From Pseudomonas paraeruginosa PA7 (GTDB lineage: Bacteria > Pseudomonadota > Gammaproteobacteria > Pseudomonadales > Pseudomonadaceae): a stretch of 64,000 nt of DNA. The stretch lies in NCBI RefSeq assembly GCF_000017205.1, contig NC_009656.1:6130501-6194500 (forward strand). Reading direction: 5' to 3'. The translations under genes were made by a program, and so were the position numbers. Positions 1 to 9,418 of this stretch are shown piece by piece. Within the stretch, counting starts at the first letter, position 1, and the number at the start of each line of letters is the position of its first letter. The notes beneath the pieces were generated by a model that was not told where the DNA came from, did not search any database, and worked only from the letters and a program-made list of their open reading frames with translations.

Positions 1-407
1 TTCACCCCTTCCAGGGCGACGATGCCCTGGTAGCGCTGCCCCTTGACCGGGTCCACGGTAAGGGTCAGCACGCCTTCGGGCATCAGTTCCTGCATGCCGG
101 CGCCGGCGCCGATGGCCTCCGCCGAATAGCGGGCAAGGCCGCGCACCTGACGGTCGCTGGAGCATTCCACCATCAATAGCGGCACCGCGCCGCTGGAACG
201 CGCCTGCAACACCAGCAGGCCGTCGAACTTGAGCGTGCCACAGAGCAGCGAGGCCGCTGCGAGCATCTCCCCGAGCAATTGCGCGACCGGTTCCGGATAG
301 GGATGCTTGGCCAGGACTTCGCTGTAGCTACGCTCGAGGTCGACCATTTCACCGCGCACGTCGGTATCGTCGAAAAGGAAACGCTGGCTCTGATCTGAAT
401 GGGACAT
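1..407 (-). CDS. hslO: Hsp33 redox-regulated chaperonin, N-terminal part (cut by window edge)
   Basis: The first 135 codons on the minus strand match the N-terminal domain of Hsp33, a cytoplasmic holdase chaperone switched on when oxidation releases zinc from C-terminal cysteines. The protein begins [12 protein letters not shown] and contains the family stretches [10 protein letters not shown] and [12 protein letters not shown]. The redox cysteine motif lies beyond the edge and cannot be checked. The ATG at 405-407 was chosen because homologous sequence begins right after it. In E. coli hslR and hslO are adjacent; here a PAP2 phosphatase gene on the other strand lies between hslR and hslO. 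Confidence 0.93.
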   Translation of the reverse strand, partial: MSHSDQSQRFLFDDTDVRGEMVDLERSYSEVLAKHPYPEPVAQLLGEMLAAASLLCGTLKFDGLLVLQARSSGAVPLLMVECSSDRQVRGLARYSAEAIGAGAGMQELMPEGVLTLTVDPVKGQRYQGIVALEGV

Positions 408-519
408 GCGGGACACAACGCTACGAATGAGGGAATGACAAGTGAGTGACAAAGGCCTATAAAAGCGCGCTTCGTGACAGTCGTACGCCGACCCGGCGCC
501 GATAGGGGGAAACGATTCT

Positions 520-1323
520 ATGGATAATGCCTCTCCGTTCCAAGCGGCCTGGCAATGGCGCAAGTTCGCCACCTGTCATCTTCTGGCGCTCCTGCTGCTG
601 GTCCTGTGGCTCTGGGGCCCCACCCGCGAACTGATGAACGGCTTCGATTTCTGGCTGTTCGACAGACTCAACGGCTCCCTCGCCCTCAACGAAACCTGGC
701 TGAAGCTCTGGGGCCTGCTCAGCACCCGGCCGTTCGACGCGGTGGTCGGGGTGATCCTGCTCTGCCTGCTGGTCCGCGGCGACTGGCTGGTGCCGGCCAG
801 CCAGGTGCGGCGACTGACCTTCGGCTTCATCGTGACCCTGCTGATCCTCGTGGTGATCCGCGTGCTCTACGCCAAGCTCGCCCACCACCTGCACTGGCAG
901 CACGCCAGCCTGTCGATGCTGATGGACAACGCCATCCACCTCAGCGACCACTTCCCTGACTGGGAGCGCGTGTGGGAAATCAAGGACCGCTCCAAGCGCA
1001 GCTTCCCCGGCGACCACGCTTCTGTGCTGCTGATCTGGGCGCTGTTCATGTCGCTGTTCGCCCGCCGCGCCGGCCAGCTCCTGCTGGTCTGGACCCTGGC
1101 CGTGCTGTTCATGCTGCCGCGCCTGGTGGCCGGCGCCCACTGGGGCCAGGACGACTACATCGGCGGCCTGCAGATGGCCCTGCTGGCCCTCGCCTGGGGT
1201 TGCTACACGCCGCTGGCGGCCACGGCCAGCGCCTGGCTGGTGCGAACCACCGAGCCGCTGTTCCGTCTGCTGGCGAAACTGCCGCTGATCGGCCGCCTGA
1301 GCGCGATCCGCGACTCCGCCTGA
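520..1323 (+). CDS. PAP2-superfamily membrane phosphatase
   Basis: A 267-residue integral membrane protein with several hydrophobic segments (about 18-36, 72-86, 100-115, 166-200 and 215-233). It carries a PAP2 (phosphatidic acid phosphatase type 2) active site: PGDH at 163-166 in place of the usual PSGH, then Arg201, His207 and Asp211 in the pattern R-x5-H-x3-D. Such enzymes dephosphorylate or transphosphorylate lipid phosphates (undecaprenyl, phosphatidylglycerol phosphate, lipid A) at the periplasmic face; the substrate here cannot be told. A purine-rich site (505-511) precedes the ATG. The gene is divergent from hslO and convergent with hslR, so it is probably transcribed alone. Confidence 0.85.
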   Translation: MDNASPFQAAWQWRKFATCHLLALLLLVLWLWGPTRELMNGFDFWLFDRLNGSLALNETWLKLWGLLSTRPFDAVVGVILLCLLVRGDWLVPASQVRRLTFGFIVTLLILVVIRVLYAKLAHHLHWQHASLSMLMDNAIHLSDHFPDWERVWEIKDRSKRSFPGDHASVLLIWALFMSLFARRAGQLLLVWTLAVLFMLPRLVAGAHWGQDDYIGGLQMALLALAWGCYTPLAATASAWLVRTTEPLFRLLAKLPLIGRLSAIRDSA

Positions 1324-1369
1324 GTCTTCGCCGGTCTCCCCTCCCGGGCAAAGGCCGGCGCCCTTCAGG

Positions 1370-1765
1370 TCATTCCTGGCCGCCGCGCAGCTGATGAATC
1401 TGCCGCCGCTGTTTCTTGGTCGGCCGCCCATCGGTCTGCACGCCCAGCGCCCCAGCCTTGCGCAGCGCCGCCGCCTGTTCGCGCCGCTCCAGGCTCGCCG
1501 GGGTTTCCTCATAGAGCGCCTGGGCTTCCGGCGCGCCACGGCGGACTACGGAAAGCGCGCGGATCACCACGGTCCGTTCGTCGAAGCCCGTACGAATGGT
1601 CAGCTCCTCCCCCGGCCGGGGCTCCTTGCTCGGCTTGCAGCGCTCGCCGCCGCAATGCACCTTGCCGCCCTCTATCGCGGCCTTGGCCAGCGCCCGGGTC
1701 TTGAAGAACCGCGCCGCCCAGAGCCACTTGTCCAGGCGCACCTTGTCGTCGTCTTTCTCGCTCAC
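1370..1765 (-). CDS. hslR: Heat shock protein 15, S4-domain ribosome-recycling factor
   Basis: A 131-residue protein with an N-terminal S4 RNA-binding domain (VRLDKWLWAARFFKTRALA, about residues 9-27) and a basic C-terminal tail (DGRPTKKQRRQIHQL). Length and layout match Hsp15, which binds stalled 50S subunits carrying peptidyl-tRNA after heat shock. It begins MSEKDDDKVRLDKW from the ATG ending at 1765. It lies near hslO, as in E. coli, although the PAP2 gene separates them. No sigma-32-type promoter was obvious upstream. Confidence 0.93.
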   Translation of the reverse strand: MSEKDDDKVRLDKWLWAARFFKTRALAKAAIEGGKVHCGGERCKPSKEPRPGEELTIRTGFDERTVVIRALSVVRRGAPEAQALYEETPASLERREQAAALRKAGALGVQTDGRPTKKQRRQIHQLRGGQE

Positions 1766-1905
1766 TGCCGTTACCCGTCTCCATTGCGCCGTTGTCTCGC
1801 GGCTGTCACAGACAGCCGCTAGGTTCGTCTCGGCAACCGCGGGGCCGTCTGGCGGCCGCCCATAGCCCTGCTAGAATGCCGGCAAAACGCCTGGAATGCC
1901 TACCC

Positions 1906-2406
1906 GTGAAGACATTCGACCAGCTTTCCGTCATCGGTCTGCGCGAGTGGATCGCCTTTCCCGAACTGGGCATGGTCGGGCTGCGTGCGAAGATCGACAC
2001 TGGCGCCAGCACCTCCAGCCTGCATGCCTCGGACATCGTTCCCTTCGAGCGCGACGGCGAGAAGTGGGTACGCTTCACCGCCCACCTCGGCACCCTGGTG
2101 CAGCGCCGGCACCGTTGCGAAGCGCCGATGGTCGCGCGCAAGACCATCCGCAGCTCCAACGGCCAGGCCCAGACCCGCTACGTGATTCGCACCACCCTGG
2201 CGCTGGGCGACCGCATGTGGCCGGTGGAATTCACCCTGGCCTGCCGCAAGTCCATGCGCTACCGCGTGCTGCTCGGCTCCAAGGCGCTGATCGCCGGGCA
2301 ACTGGTGGTCAATCCGGCCCTGGCCTATGTCCAGGACCGCCCCGAGTCGCCAGCGGCGCTACCCGCCGTGAACGGTATCAACCTGCTCGACGGGAGTCCG
2401 GCTTGA
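1906..2406 (+). CDS. rimB: RimB-type retropepsin-like protease (ATP-dependent zinc protease family)
   Basis: A 166-residue protein of the retropepsin-like family linked to RimK. The catalytic-type motif DTGA starts at Asp31 in the sequence KIDTGASTSSLHA, and FTLACRKSMRYRVLLGSKAL near the C-terminus is the second conserved block. In P. fluorescens RimB is reported to act with RimK in controlling glutamylation of ribosomal protein S6. The GTG at 1906 is preferred: GGAA at 1893-1896 lies 9 bases upstream. The alternative ATG at 1876 sits inside TAGAAT (1872-1877), which looks like a -10 box. Farther upstream starts are possible but poorly supported. rimK follows downstream on the same strand. 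Confidence 0.8.
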   Translation: MKTFDQLSVIGLREWIAFPELGMVGLRAKIDTGASTSSLHASDIVPFERDGEKWVRFTAHLGTLVQRRHRCEAPMVARKTIRSSNGQAQTRYVIRTTLALGDRMWPVEFTLACRKSMRYRVLLGSKALIAGQLVVNPALAYVQDRPESPAALPAVNGINLLDGSPA

Positions 2407-2537
2407 GCCATTCCCGGAGCGCGCCTGTCAAACCTCCAATCCTTTTCGAAACGGCAGGCCCCGCGCTTGCCGCAACGACCACCCTCATCCTCGCCGTCGC
2501 TGTCCGCCAGCCGGTCCAAACCATCCACAGGTGCTGA
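2403..2537 (+). CDS. Possible 44-codon short ORF bridging rimB and rimK
   Basis: A TTG codon overlaps the rimB stop (TTGA) and opens a 44-residue frame beginning [15 protein letters not shown]. It stops at 2535-2537, directly against the rimK ATG at 2538. GGGAG at 2392-2396 lies 6 bases before the TTG, a good ribosome-binding arrangement. The middle (about residues 19-33) is hydrophobic. I do not recognise the product. It may be a translated small protein, or only a device coupling rimK translation to rimB. Coding status is uncertain: it starts with TTG and could be chance in GC-rich DNA. Confidence 0.3.
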
Positions 2538-3443
2538 ATGAAAATCGCCGTGCTGTCGCGCAACCCCCGGCTCTACTCGACCCGCCGTCTGGTGGAAGCC
2601 GGGCGGGAGCGCGGTCATGAAATGGTGGTCATCGATACGCTGCGCGCCTACATGAACATCGCCAGCCACAAGCCGCAGATCCACTACCGGGGGCAGCCGC
2701 TGGAAGGCTTCGACGCGGTGATCCCGCGGATCGGCGCCTCGGTGACCTTCTATGGCTGCGCGGTGCTGCGCCAGTTCGAGATGATGGGGGTGTTCCCGCT
2801 CAACGAGTCGGTCGCCATCGCCCGCTCGCGAGACAAGTTGCGCTCGCTGCAACTACTCTCGCGCAAGGGCATCGGCCTGCCGGTGACCGGCTTCGCCCAC
2901 TCCCCGGACGACGTCCCGGACCTGATCGAGATGGTTGGTGGCGCACCGCTGGTAATCAAGCTGCTGGAAGGCACCCAGGGCATCGGCGTGGTCCTCTGCG
3001 AAACCGAGAAGGCCGCCGAGTCGGTGCTCGAGGCATTCATGGGACTCAAGCACAACATCATGGTCCAGGAGTATATAAAGGAAGCCGGCGGCGCCGACAT
3101 CCGCTGCTTCGTGGTCGGCGACAAGGTCATCGCCTCGATGAAGCGCCAGGCAGCGCCCGGCGAGTTCCGCTCCAACCTGCACCGCGGCGGCAGCGCCAGC
3201 CTGATCAAGATCACCCCGGAAGAACGCATGACCGCCATCCGCGCCGCGCGCGTAATGGGCCTGAACGTCGCCGGGGTGGATATCCTGCGCTCCAACCACG
3301 GCCCGCTGGTGATGGAGGTGAATTCCTCGCCGGGCCTGGAAGGCATCGAGTCCACCACCGGCAAGGATATCGCCGGAATCATCATCCAGTACCTGGAAAA
3401 GAACGGCGGCCCCCACCTGGCCAGAACGAAGGGAAAGGGGTGA
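2538..3443 (+). CDS. rimK: Ribosomal protein S6 modification protein, ATP-grasp glutamate ligase
   Basis: A 301-residue ATP-grasp enzyme, the same size as E. coli RimK (300). RimK adds glutamates to the C-terminus of ribosomal protein S6 and can make poly-alpha-glutamate. Visible blocks are the N-terminal [18 protein letters not shown], the ATP-grasp strand [17 protein letters not shown] (about 137-153), the [15 protein letters not shown] segment and the metal-binding [12 protein letters not shown] near residue 263. The ATG at 2538 touches the stop of the upstream short frame, with CAGG about 6 bases before it. rimB upstream supports a joint role in S6 modification and translational adaptation. 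Confidence 0.95.
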
Positions 3444-3453
3444 GCCGGGCTTT

Positions 3454-3472
3454 CGCAACGCATCGCGTTGCG
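3454..3472 (+). other. Hairpin just after rimK
   Basis: An 8-bp perfect stem, CGCAACGC paired with GCGTTGCG over a 3-base loop, begins 11 bases after the rimK stop. No T-run follows, so it is a 3' end or processing signal at best. The rest of 3444-3718 shows no convincing gene. Confidence 0.35.
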
Positions 3473-3718
3473 CCGGCGAACGACCGGCCACGGATGGCCG
3501 GGCCGGGGGTTCCGACCGGCACGATGTCCCGACAGGAGGTCAGCCCCGATCCAGCGCAAAGCACCACGTCGTCCCGGCGAACGAGCAGCAGCCAGCCTCG
3601 ACAGAACGCCCACGCCACGCTTGAATGAAGCACCGCCGCAACCGATGCCGGAAACCCCGCCGAACCCTTGGCTCTTCCGGCACTCGAATCCTTTCCTGAC
3701 GCTTCACGGAACCGCCGC

Positions 3719-4642
3719 ATGACTTCTCGTCCCTCCTCCGACCAGACCTGGCAGCCCATCGACGGCCGGGTGGCGCTGATCGCGCCGGCCTCGGCCATCG
3801 CTACCGACGTGCTGGAGGCGACCCTGCGCCAACTGGAAGTGCACGGCGTGGACTACCACCTCGGCCGCCACGTCGAAGCGCGCTACCGCTACCTCGCCGG
3901 CACCATGGAGCAACGCCTGGAGGACCTGCACAACGCCTTCGACATGCCGGATGTCACGGCGGTCTGGTGCCTGCGCGGCGGCTACGGCTGCGGCCAGTTG
4001 CTGCCGGGACTGGACTGGGGCCGCCTGCAGGCCGCCTCGCCACGGCCGCTGATCGGTTTCTCCGACATCTCGGTGCTGCTCAGCGCCTTCCACCGCCACG
4101 GCCTACCGGCGATCCACGGCCCGGTGGCCACCGGCCTCGGCCTGTCGCCGCTGAGCGCTCCGCGCGAGCAGCAGGAGCGCCTGGCCTCGCTGGCCTCGGT
4201 CAGCCGCCTGCTGGCCGACCGCGACCACGAATTGCCGGTGCAACATCTCGGCGGGCACCAGCGACGGGTCGAAGGCGCGCTGATCGGCGGCAACCTCACG
4301 GCCCTGGCCAGCATGGCCGGCACCCTTGGCGGCCTGCACGCCCCGGCGGGCTCGATCCTGGTCCTGGAAGACGTAGGCGAACCCTACTACCGCCTGGAGC
4401 GCAGCCTCTGGCAATTGCTCGAAAGCATCGATGCACGCCAGCTCGGCGCGATCTGCCTGGGCTCGTTCACCGATTGCCCGCGCAAGGAAGTCGCCCACAG
4501 CCTGGAGCGGATCTTCGGCGAATACGCCGCCGCCATCGAGGTGCCGCTCTACCACCACCTGCCCAGCGGGCATGGAGCACAGAACCGGGCCTGGCCTTAC
4601 GGGAAGACCGCGGTGCTCGAGGGAAACCGGTTGCGCTGGTAG
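3719..4642 (+). CDS. ldcA: Murein tetrapeptide LD-carboxypeptidase (S66 family)
   Basis: A cytoplasmic serine peptidase that removes the terminal D-alanine from L-Ala-D-Glu-mDAP-D-Ala tetrapeptides during murein recycling. With the ATG at 3719 the protein is 307 residues, the length of the structurally characterised P. aeruginosa enzyme. Its triad falls in register: Ser115 in LIGFSD, Glu217 in LVLEDVGEPYYR and His285 in LPSGHGAQN. An upstream in-frame start at 3668 would add 17 unconserved residues. The 275-base gap after rimK suggests its own promoter. Convergent with amgS. Confidence 0.95.
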   Translation: MTSRPSSDQTWQPIDGRVALIAPASAIATDVLEATLRQLEVHGVDYHLGRHVEARYRYLAGTMEQRLEDLHNAFDMPDVTAVWCLRGGYGCGQLLPGLDWGRLQAASPRPLIGFSDISVLLSAFHRHGLPAIHGPVATGLGLSPLSAPREQQERLASLASVSRLLADRDHELPVQHLGGHQRRVEGALIGGNLTALASMAGTLGGLHAPAGSILVLEDVGEPYYRLERSLWQLLESIDARQLGAICLGSFTDCPRKEVAHSLERIFGEYAAAIEVPLYHHLPSGHGAQNRAWPYGKTAVLEGNRLRW

Positions 4643-4721
4643 GGACGGAGGGCGCTCCCCCTCTGCGCAAGCGCGAGAGAGGGCGGGAACTGCCGCTGGA
4701 GCGGCGGCATCCCATCGGGTA

Positions 4722-6041
4722 TCAGGCCGCGCCGCGCGGCAGCAGCAACCCCAGCGGCAGGCAGACCCGCGCCTCCAGGCCACCGCCATCGCGGTTGCGC
4801 AGTTCGACGCTGCCGCCGTGCTGGGCGGCGATGCGCTTGACGATCGCCAGGCCGAGGCCGGTGCCCTTGCCGCCGCGCGCCTTGTCGCCGCGAATGAAGG
4901 GATTGAAGATGCTGTCCACCTCGGCCGGATCGATGCCCTGTCCACGGTCGAGCACGCTCAGCACCACGTAGGGCGCCGCGCTTTCGCCGGCCACGTAGCT
5001 GGCCACTTCCACCGAGCCGCCGCCGTGGTTCAGGGCGTTGTCGATCAGGTTGGCCAGCAGGCGCTTCATCGACACCCGCCGCAACGGCATGGCCGGCACC
5101 GGTTGCAGGGCCATGCGCACCTGCTCGCGGGTCTGGTTGAAGGGGGCCACCACCTCGCGCACCAGGTCGGTCAGGTCGCCTTCCTCGACCGGTTCGTCAC
5201 GGCCGTCGCGGATGAAGGCGAGGAACTGGTCGAGGATCGCGTCCATGTCCTCGATGTCGCGGACCATGTCCTCGACCATCTCCCGCTCGCTTTCCGGCAG
5301 CAGCTCCAGCGACAGGCGCAGGCGCGTCAGCGGCGTGCGCAGGTCATGGGAAACGCCGGCCAGCATCAGCTCGCGCTCGCGTCCGCCCTGTTCGATGTCC
5401 TCGGCCATCTGGTTGAAGGCGCGGTATACCTCGGCCATCTCGCTCGGCGTCTCCGGCCCCAGCGGCAGGCGCACGCTGCGGCCCTGGCCGAACTGGCGGG
5501 CGGCGACCACCAGGCGCTTGAGCGGCTGGCTGAGCTGGCGGACGAAGATCCAGGCGGCGGCGGTGGACAGCAGGCCGATGCCGAGGAACCAGCCGAGCAC
5601 GCTCCAGATCCGCTGGCCACGCAGTGGATGCGGGTACAGCGGTACCGCCAGCCAGCCTTCGCCGAGGTTCGGCGCGCGCACCCAGAGCTGCGAGGGCTGG
5701 TGGATGCGCAGGCGGGTCTGGGTTTCCGGGCCCAGCTCCATCTGCATCTGTCGCTGGAAGATCTCGGTGTACGGCCAGTGCTGCTCGCCGGGCTGGTCGG
5801 CGCTGCTCGGCACCCAGCGCAGTCCGGAGGCCTTGGCGATCGCCGCGCGCGACTCCTCGTCGGCGGCCCAGAACGCGCGGATGGTCAGCGCCGCGCCGTG
5901 GCTGTACTGGCGGTCGACGATCACGTCCTCGTTCATCAGCAGGTAGACCAGGGTCAGCGCCTTGGAGAACAGCACCACGATCAGCACCAGCCAGAGGGTG
6001 CGGGCGAAGAAGCTTTGCGGGAACCAGAGCGGCGTTTTCAT
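4722..6041 (-). CDS. amgS: AmgS/EnvZ-type membrane sensor histidine kinase
   Basis: A 439-residue sensor kinase with a TM helix at about 11-36, a periplasmic loop, a second TM at about 148-168, a HAMP region (LSQPLKRLVVAARQFGQG), an H-box with His232 in GVSHDLRTPLTR, an N-box (LIDNALNHGG) and G-boxes (DRGQGID, GTGLGLAIV). In P. aeruginosa AmgRS responds to envelope stress from mistranslated proteins and underlies intrinsic aminoglycoside tolerance. As far as I remember, activating substitutions have been reported at V121 and R182; both positions read as Val and Arg here. It follows amgR on the same strand after a 94-base gap holding a strong hairpin. Confidence 0.92.
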   Translation of the reverse strand: MKTPLWFPQSFFARTLWLVLIVVLFSKALTLVYLLMNEDVIVDRQYSHGAALTIRAFWAADEESRAAIAKASGLRWVPSSADQPGEQHWPYTEIFQRQMQMELGPETQTRLRIHQPSQLWVRAPNLGEGWLAVPLYPHPLRGQRIWSVLGWFLGIGLLSTAAAWIFVRQLSQPLKRLVVAARQFGQGRSVRLPLGPETPSEMAEVYRAFNQMAEDIEQGGRERELMLAGVSHDLRTPLTRLRLSLELLPESEREMVEDMVRDIEDMDAILDQFLAFIRDGRDEPVEEGDLTDLVREVVAPFNQTREQVRMALQPVPAMPLRRVSMKRLLANLIDNALNHGGGSVEVASYVAGESAAPYVVLSVLDRGQGIDPAEVDSIFNPFIRGDKARGGKGTGLGLAIVKRIAAQHGGSVELRNRDGGGLEARVCLPLGLLLPRGAA

Positions 6042-6098
6042 CGATCGGACCGGTTGCGCGCCGGCGGACGGGGCCGACGCCTGTTGCGGGTAAGACGA

Positions 6099-6128
6099 CG
6101 CGGCCGGTGCATCGCTGCACCGGCCGCG
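6099..6128 (-). other. Strong hairpin between amgR and amgS
   Basis: A perfect 13-bp inverted repeat (CGCGGCCGGTGCA and its complement) around a TCGC loop begins 7 bases after the amgR stop. On the transcribed minus strand it is followed by TCGTCTT, a poor U-tract. It could attenuate amgS relative to amgR or protect the amgR 3' end. It is not a canonical intrinsic terminator. Confidence 0.7.
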
Positions 6129-6135
6129 CGGAGGC

Positions 6136-6879
6136 TCAGGCCTTGCGCGCGTTGCCGTCCGGGACGAACACGTAGCCGACGCCCCAGACCGTCTGGATAT
6201 AGCGCGGCTTGGACGGATCCGGCTCGATCAGCCGGCGCAGGCGCGAGATCTGCACGTCGATGGAACGCTCCAGGGCGTCCCATTCGCGACCACGGGCCAG
6301 GTTCATCAGCTTGTCCCGGGTCAGCGGTTCGCGAGCGTGTTGCACCAGTGCCTTGAGCACGGCGAACTCGCCGGTGGTCAGCATGTGCACCTCGTCGCCC
6401 TTCTTCAGCTCGCGGGTGGCGAGGAACAGCTGGTAGTCGCCGAAGGTCACCACTTCGTCGGCCCCGGCGGGGGCGCCCGGCACCAGCGGCGCCTGGCGGC
6501 GCAGCACGGCCTTGATCCGCGCCAGCAGCTCGCGCGGGTTGAACGGCTTGGCCAGGTAGTCGTCGGCGCCCAGTTCCAGGCCCTGGATGCGGCTGCCCTC
6601 GTCACCCTTGGCGGTGAGCATGATGATCGGCACCTGGTTGTTCTGCTCGCGCAGGCGGCGGCAGGCGGTGAGGCCGTCCTCGCCGGGAAGCATCAGGTCG
6701 AGGACCACCAGTTGGAACAGTTCGCGGGACAGCAGGCGATCCATCTGCTCGGTGTTCTCCACCGCGCGCACGCGGTAGCCCTGCTCGTCGAGGAAACGTT
6801 CGAGCAGGCGGCGCAGGCGGGCGTCGTCGTCGACGACGAGGATCTTTTCACCTTCGGCCAGGGCGGCAGGGTTCGACAT
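6136..6879 (-). CDS. amgR: AmgR/OmpR-family response regulator
   Basis: A 247-residue regulator: receiver domain (about 11-125) with acidic pocket Asp17/Asp18 in ILVVDDDA, phospho-acceptor Asp61 in VVLDLMLPGEDG and the conserved Lys in DDYLAKPFNPREL, then an OmpR-type winged helix ending YIQTVWGVGYVFVPDG. It is the partner of AmgS and activates envelope-protection genes in P. aeruginosa. GGAG lies a few bases before the ATG ending at 6879. It is divergent from tex, and the 188 bases between them hold the promoters of both. Confidence 0.93.
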   Translation of the reverse strand: MSNPAALAEGEKILVVDDDARLRRLLERFLDEQGYRVRAVENTEQMDRLLSRELFQLVVLDLMLPGEDGLTACRRLREQNNQVPIIMLTAKGDEGSRIQGLELGADDYLAKPFNPRELLARIKAVLRRQAPLVPGAPAGADEVVTFGDYQLFLATRELKKGDEVHMLTTGEFAVLKALVQHAREPLTRDKLMNLARGREWDALERSIDVQISRLRRLIEPDPSKPRYIQTVWGVGYVFVPDGNARKA

Positions 6880-6996
6880 AGAAACTCCCAGAATGAGTCA
6901 GACGGGCATTATCGCCCAGGTAGCGGCTGGGCCGGACTGTCCATTGTTAGCAGATTTTTCCCCGACCAGCCGCCCTCCAAGGCGAAACTTGGCGGG

Positions 6997-7002
6997 TATA
7001 AT
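6997..7002 (+). promoter_or_regulatory. Candidate -10 box for tex
   Basis: A perfect TATAAT lies 66 bases upstream of the tex ATG. The hexamer 17 bases before it (CCTCCA) is a poor -35, so the promoter call rests mainly on the -10 match and its position. Confidence 0.45.
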
Positions 7003-7067
7003 GCGGCGCTTTTGCGGCGGGGCGTTGTCTACACGGCCCGTTTTCGTTCGTTTTACCAGGTGGATCA

Positions 7068-9407
7068 ATGGACAGCATCAACACCCGTATCGCCGAGGAG
7101 CTCTCCGCACTGCCCTCCGGCCGCGTTCAACCGCAGCAAGTCGCCGCTGCCGTCGCCCTGCTCGACGAGGGCTCCACCGTTCCCTTCATCGCCCGTTACC
7201 GCAAAGAGGTCACCGGCAGCCTCGACGATACCCAGTTGCGCATGCTGGAAGAGCGCCTGCGCTACCTGCGCGAACTGGAAGAACGCCGCGCCGCGATCCT
7301 GGCCAGCATCGAGGAACAGGGCAAGCTGACCCCCGAACTGGCCCGCGACATCAAGCTCGCCGACACCAAGACCCGCCTCGAGGACCTCTACCTGCCTTAT
7401 AAGCAGAAGCGCCGCACCAAGGGCCAGATCGCCCTGGAAGCCGGCCTCGGCGAACTGGCCGACGCACTGTTCGACGACCCGACCCTGGTCCCGGAAAGCG
7501 AGGCCGCGCGCTTCGTCGATGCGGAGAAAGGCTTCGCCGATGTCAAGGCGGTCCTGGAAGGCGCCAAGTACATTCTCATGGAGCGCTTCGCCGAAGACGC
7601 CGCCCTGCTCGACAAGCTGCGCGTGTTCATGAAGAACGAAGCGACCCTGACCGCCCGCGTGGTGCCCGGCAAGGAACAGGAAGGCGCCAAGTTCAGCGAC
7701 TACTTCGAACACGACGAGCCGCTGAAAAGCGCCCCCTCGCACCGCGCCCTGGCGATCTTCCGCGGACGCAACGAAGGCGTCCTCAGCGCCTCGCTGAAGG
7801 TCGGCGAGGAAGCGCCGGGCACCCTGCATCCATGCGAAGTCATGATCGCCGAGCGCTTCGGCCTGTCCAACCAGGGCCGCGCCGCCGACAAGTGGCTGGC
7901 GGAAGTGGTGCGCTGGACCTGGAAGGTCAAGCTCTACACCCACCTGGAAACCGACCTGTTCGGCGAACTCCGCGACGGCGCCGAGAACGAGGCGATCAGC
8001 GTCTTCGCGCGCAACCTGCATGACCTGCTGCTGGCCGCCCCGGCCGGCCCGCGCGCCACCCTCGGCCTGGACCCGGGCCTGCGCACCGGGGTCAAGGTCG
8101 CGGTGGTCGACGCCACCGGCAAGCTGCTGGACACCGCCACCGTCTACCCGCATGCGCCGAAGAACCAGTGGGACCAGACCCTCGCCGTGCTCGCCGCGCT
8201 GTGCGCCAAGCACCAGGTCGAGCTGATCGCCATCGGCAACGGCACCGCCAGCCGCGAGACCGACAAGCTGGCCGGCGAACTGATCAAGAAGTATCCGGGC
8301 ATGAAGCTGACCAAGATCATGGTCAGCGAGGCCGGCGCATCGGTGTATTCCGCCTCCGAACTGGCGGCGAAGGAGTTCCCCGAGTTGGACGTGTCCCTGC
8401 GCGGCGCCGTGTCCATCGCCCGCCGCCTGCAGGACCCGCTGGCGGAGCTGGTGAAGATCGAGCCCAAGTCGATCGGTGTCGGCCAGTACCAGCACGACGT
8501 GTCCCAGCTGAAGCTGGCGCGTAGCCTGGACGCGGTGGTCGAGGACTGCGTGAACGCCGTCGGCGTCGACGTCAACACCGCCTCCGCCGCCCTGCTGGCA
8601 CGCATCTCCGGCCTCAACTCGACGCTGGCGCAGAACATCGTCGCGCACCGCGACGCCAACGGCGCGTTCCGCACCCGCGACGAGCTGAAGAAGGTCAGCC
8701 GCCTGGGCGAGAAGACCTTCGAGCAGGCCGCCGGCTTCCTCCGCGTGATGAACGGCGACAACCCGCTGGACGCCTCGGCGGTGCACCCGGAAACCTACCC
8801 GCTGGTGCAGCGCATCGCCGCCGACACCGGGCGCGACATCCGCTCGCTGATCGGCGACTCGGCGTTCCTCAAGCGCCTCGAGCCGAAGAAGTTCACCGAC
8901 GAGACCTTCGGCCTGCCGACCGTCACCGACATCCTCAAGGAACTCGACAAGCCCGGCCGCGACCCGCGTCCGGAGTTCAAGACCGCGGAGTTCCAGGAAG
9001 GCGTCGAGAGCCTCAAGGACCTCAAGCCGGGCATGGTCCTCGAGGGCGTGGTGACCAACGTCACCAACTTCGGCGCGTTCGTCGACATCGGTGTCCACCA
9101 GGACGGCCTGGTGCACATCTCGGCGCTGTCCGAGAAGTTCGTCAAGGATCCCTACGAGGTGGTCAAGGCCGGCGACATCGTCAAGGTCAAGGTCATGGAG
9201 GTGGACATCCCGCGCAACCGCGTCGGCCTGTCCATGCGCATGAGCGACACCCCCGGCGAGAAGGTCGAAGGCCAGCGCGGCGGGCGTCCCGCCGGCGGCG
9301 GCCAGCCACGCCAGGAGCGTGGCGCTTCGCGCGGGCAGAGCGCACCGCCGGCGAACAACGCCATGGCCGCGCTGTTCGCCAACGCCAGGCAACTGAAGAA
9401 GAAATGA
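7068..9407 (+). CDS. tex: Tex transcription accessory protein, S1 RNA-binding
   Basis: A 779-residue cytoplasmic nucleic-acid-binding protein. In order: Tex N-terminal helical region (1-200), a YqgF/RNase H-like domain from about residue 330 ([17 protein letters not shown]), helix-hairpin-helix motifs (about 495-560, [20 protein letters not shown]) and an S1 domain at about 650-720 ([18 protein letters not shown]). The tail is Gly/Arg/Pro-rich and ends RQLKKK. Tex is structurally related to eukaryotic Spt6 and was first linked to toxin gene expression in Bordetella. AGGTGGA precedes the ATG. The stop overlaps a possible start of the thioesterase gene, so the two are probably co-transcribed. 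Confidence 0.96.
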   Translation: MDSINTRIAEELSALPSGRVQPQQVAAAVALLDEGSTVPFIARYRKEVTGSLDDTQLRMLEERLRYLRELEERRAAILASIEEQGKLTPELARDIKLADTKTRLEDLYLPYKQKRRTKGQIALEAGLGELADALFDDPTLVPESEAARFVDAEKGFADVKAVLEGAKYILMERFAEDAALLDKLRVFMKNEATLTARVVPGKEQEGAKFSDYFEHDEPLKSAPSHRALAIFRGRNEGVLSASLKVGEEAPGTLHPCEVMIAERFGLSNQGRAADKWLAEVVRWTWKVKLYTHLETDLFGELRDGAENEAISVFARNLHDLLLAAPAGPRATLGLDPGLRTGVKVAVVDATGKLLDTATVYPHAPKNQWDQTLAVLAALCAKHQVELIAIGNGTASRETDKLAGELIKKYPGMKLTKIMVSEAGASVYSASELAAKEFPELDVSLRGAVSIARRLQDPLAELVKIEPKSIGVGQYQHDVSQLKLARSLDAVVEDCVNAVGVDVNTASAALLARISGLNSTLAQNIVAHRDANGAFRTRDELKKVSRLGEKTFEQAAGFLRVMNGDNPLDASAVHPETYPLVQRIAADTGRDIRSLIGDSAFLKRLEPKKFTDETFGLPTVTDILKELDKPGRDPRPEFKTAEFQEGVESLKDLKPGMVLEGVVTNVTNFGAFVDIGVHQDGLVHISALSEKFVKDPYEVVKAGDIVKVKVMEVDIPRNRVGLSMRMSDTPGEKVEGQRGGRPAGGGQPRQERGASRGQSAPPANNAMAALFANARQLKKK

Positions 9408-9418
9408 CGGAGCCGTCC

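Noticed and set aside
4659..4683. Imperfect hairpin between ldcA and amgS as a terminator
   Set aside because: The stem is interrupted and has no T-run; too weak to call.
4431..6356. Long plus-strand frame covering amgS
   Set aside because: Antisense shadow of amgS and the amgR end; composition is low-complexity Arg/Ala/His and has no recognisable domain.
6210..6436. Small plus-strand frame opposite amgR
   Set aside because: Ser/Arg-rich shadow of amgR, no start signals.
7065..9392. 775-codon frame antisense to tex
   Set aside because: Lies exactly opposite tex, a confidently identified gene; a GC-skewed shadow.
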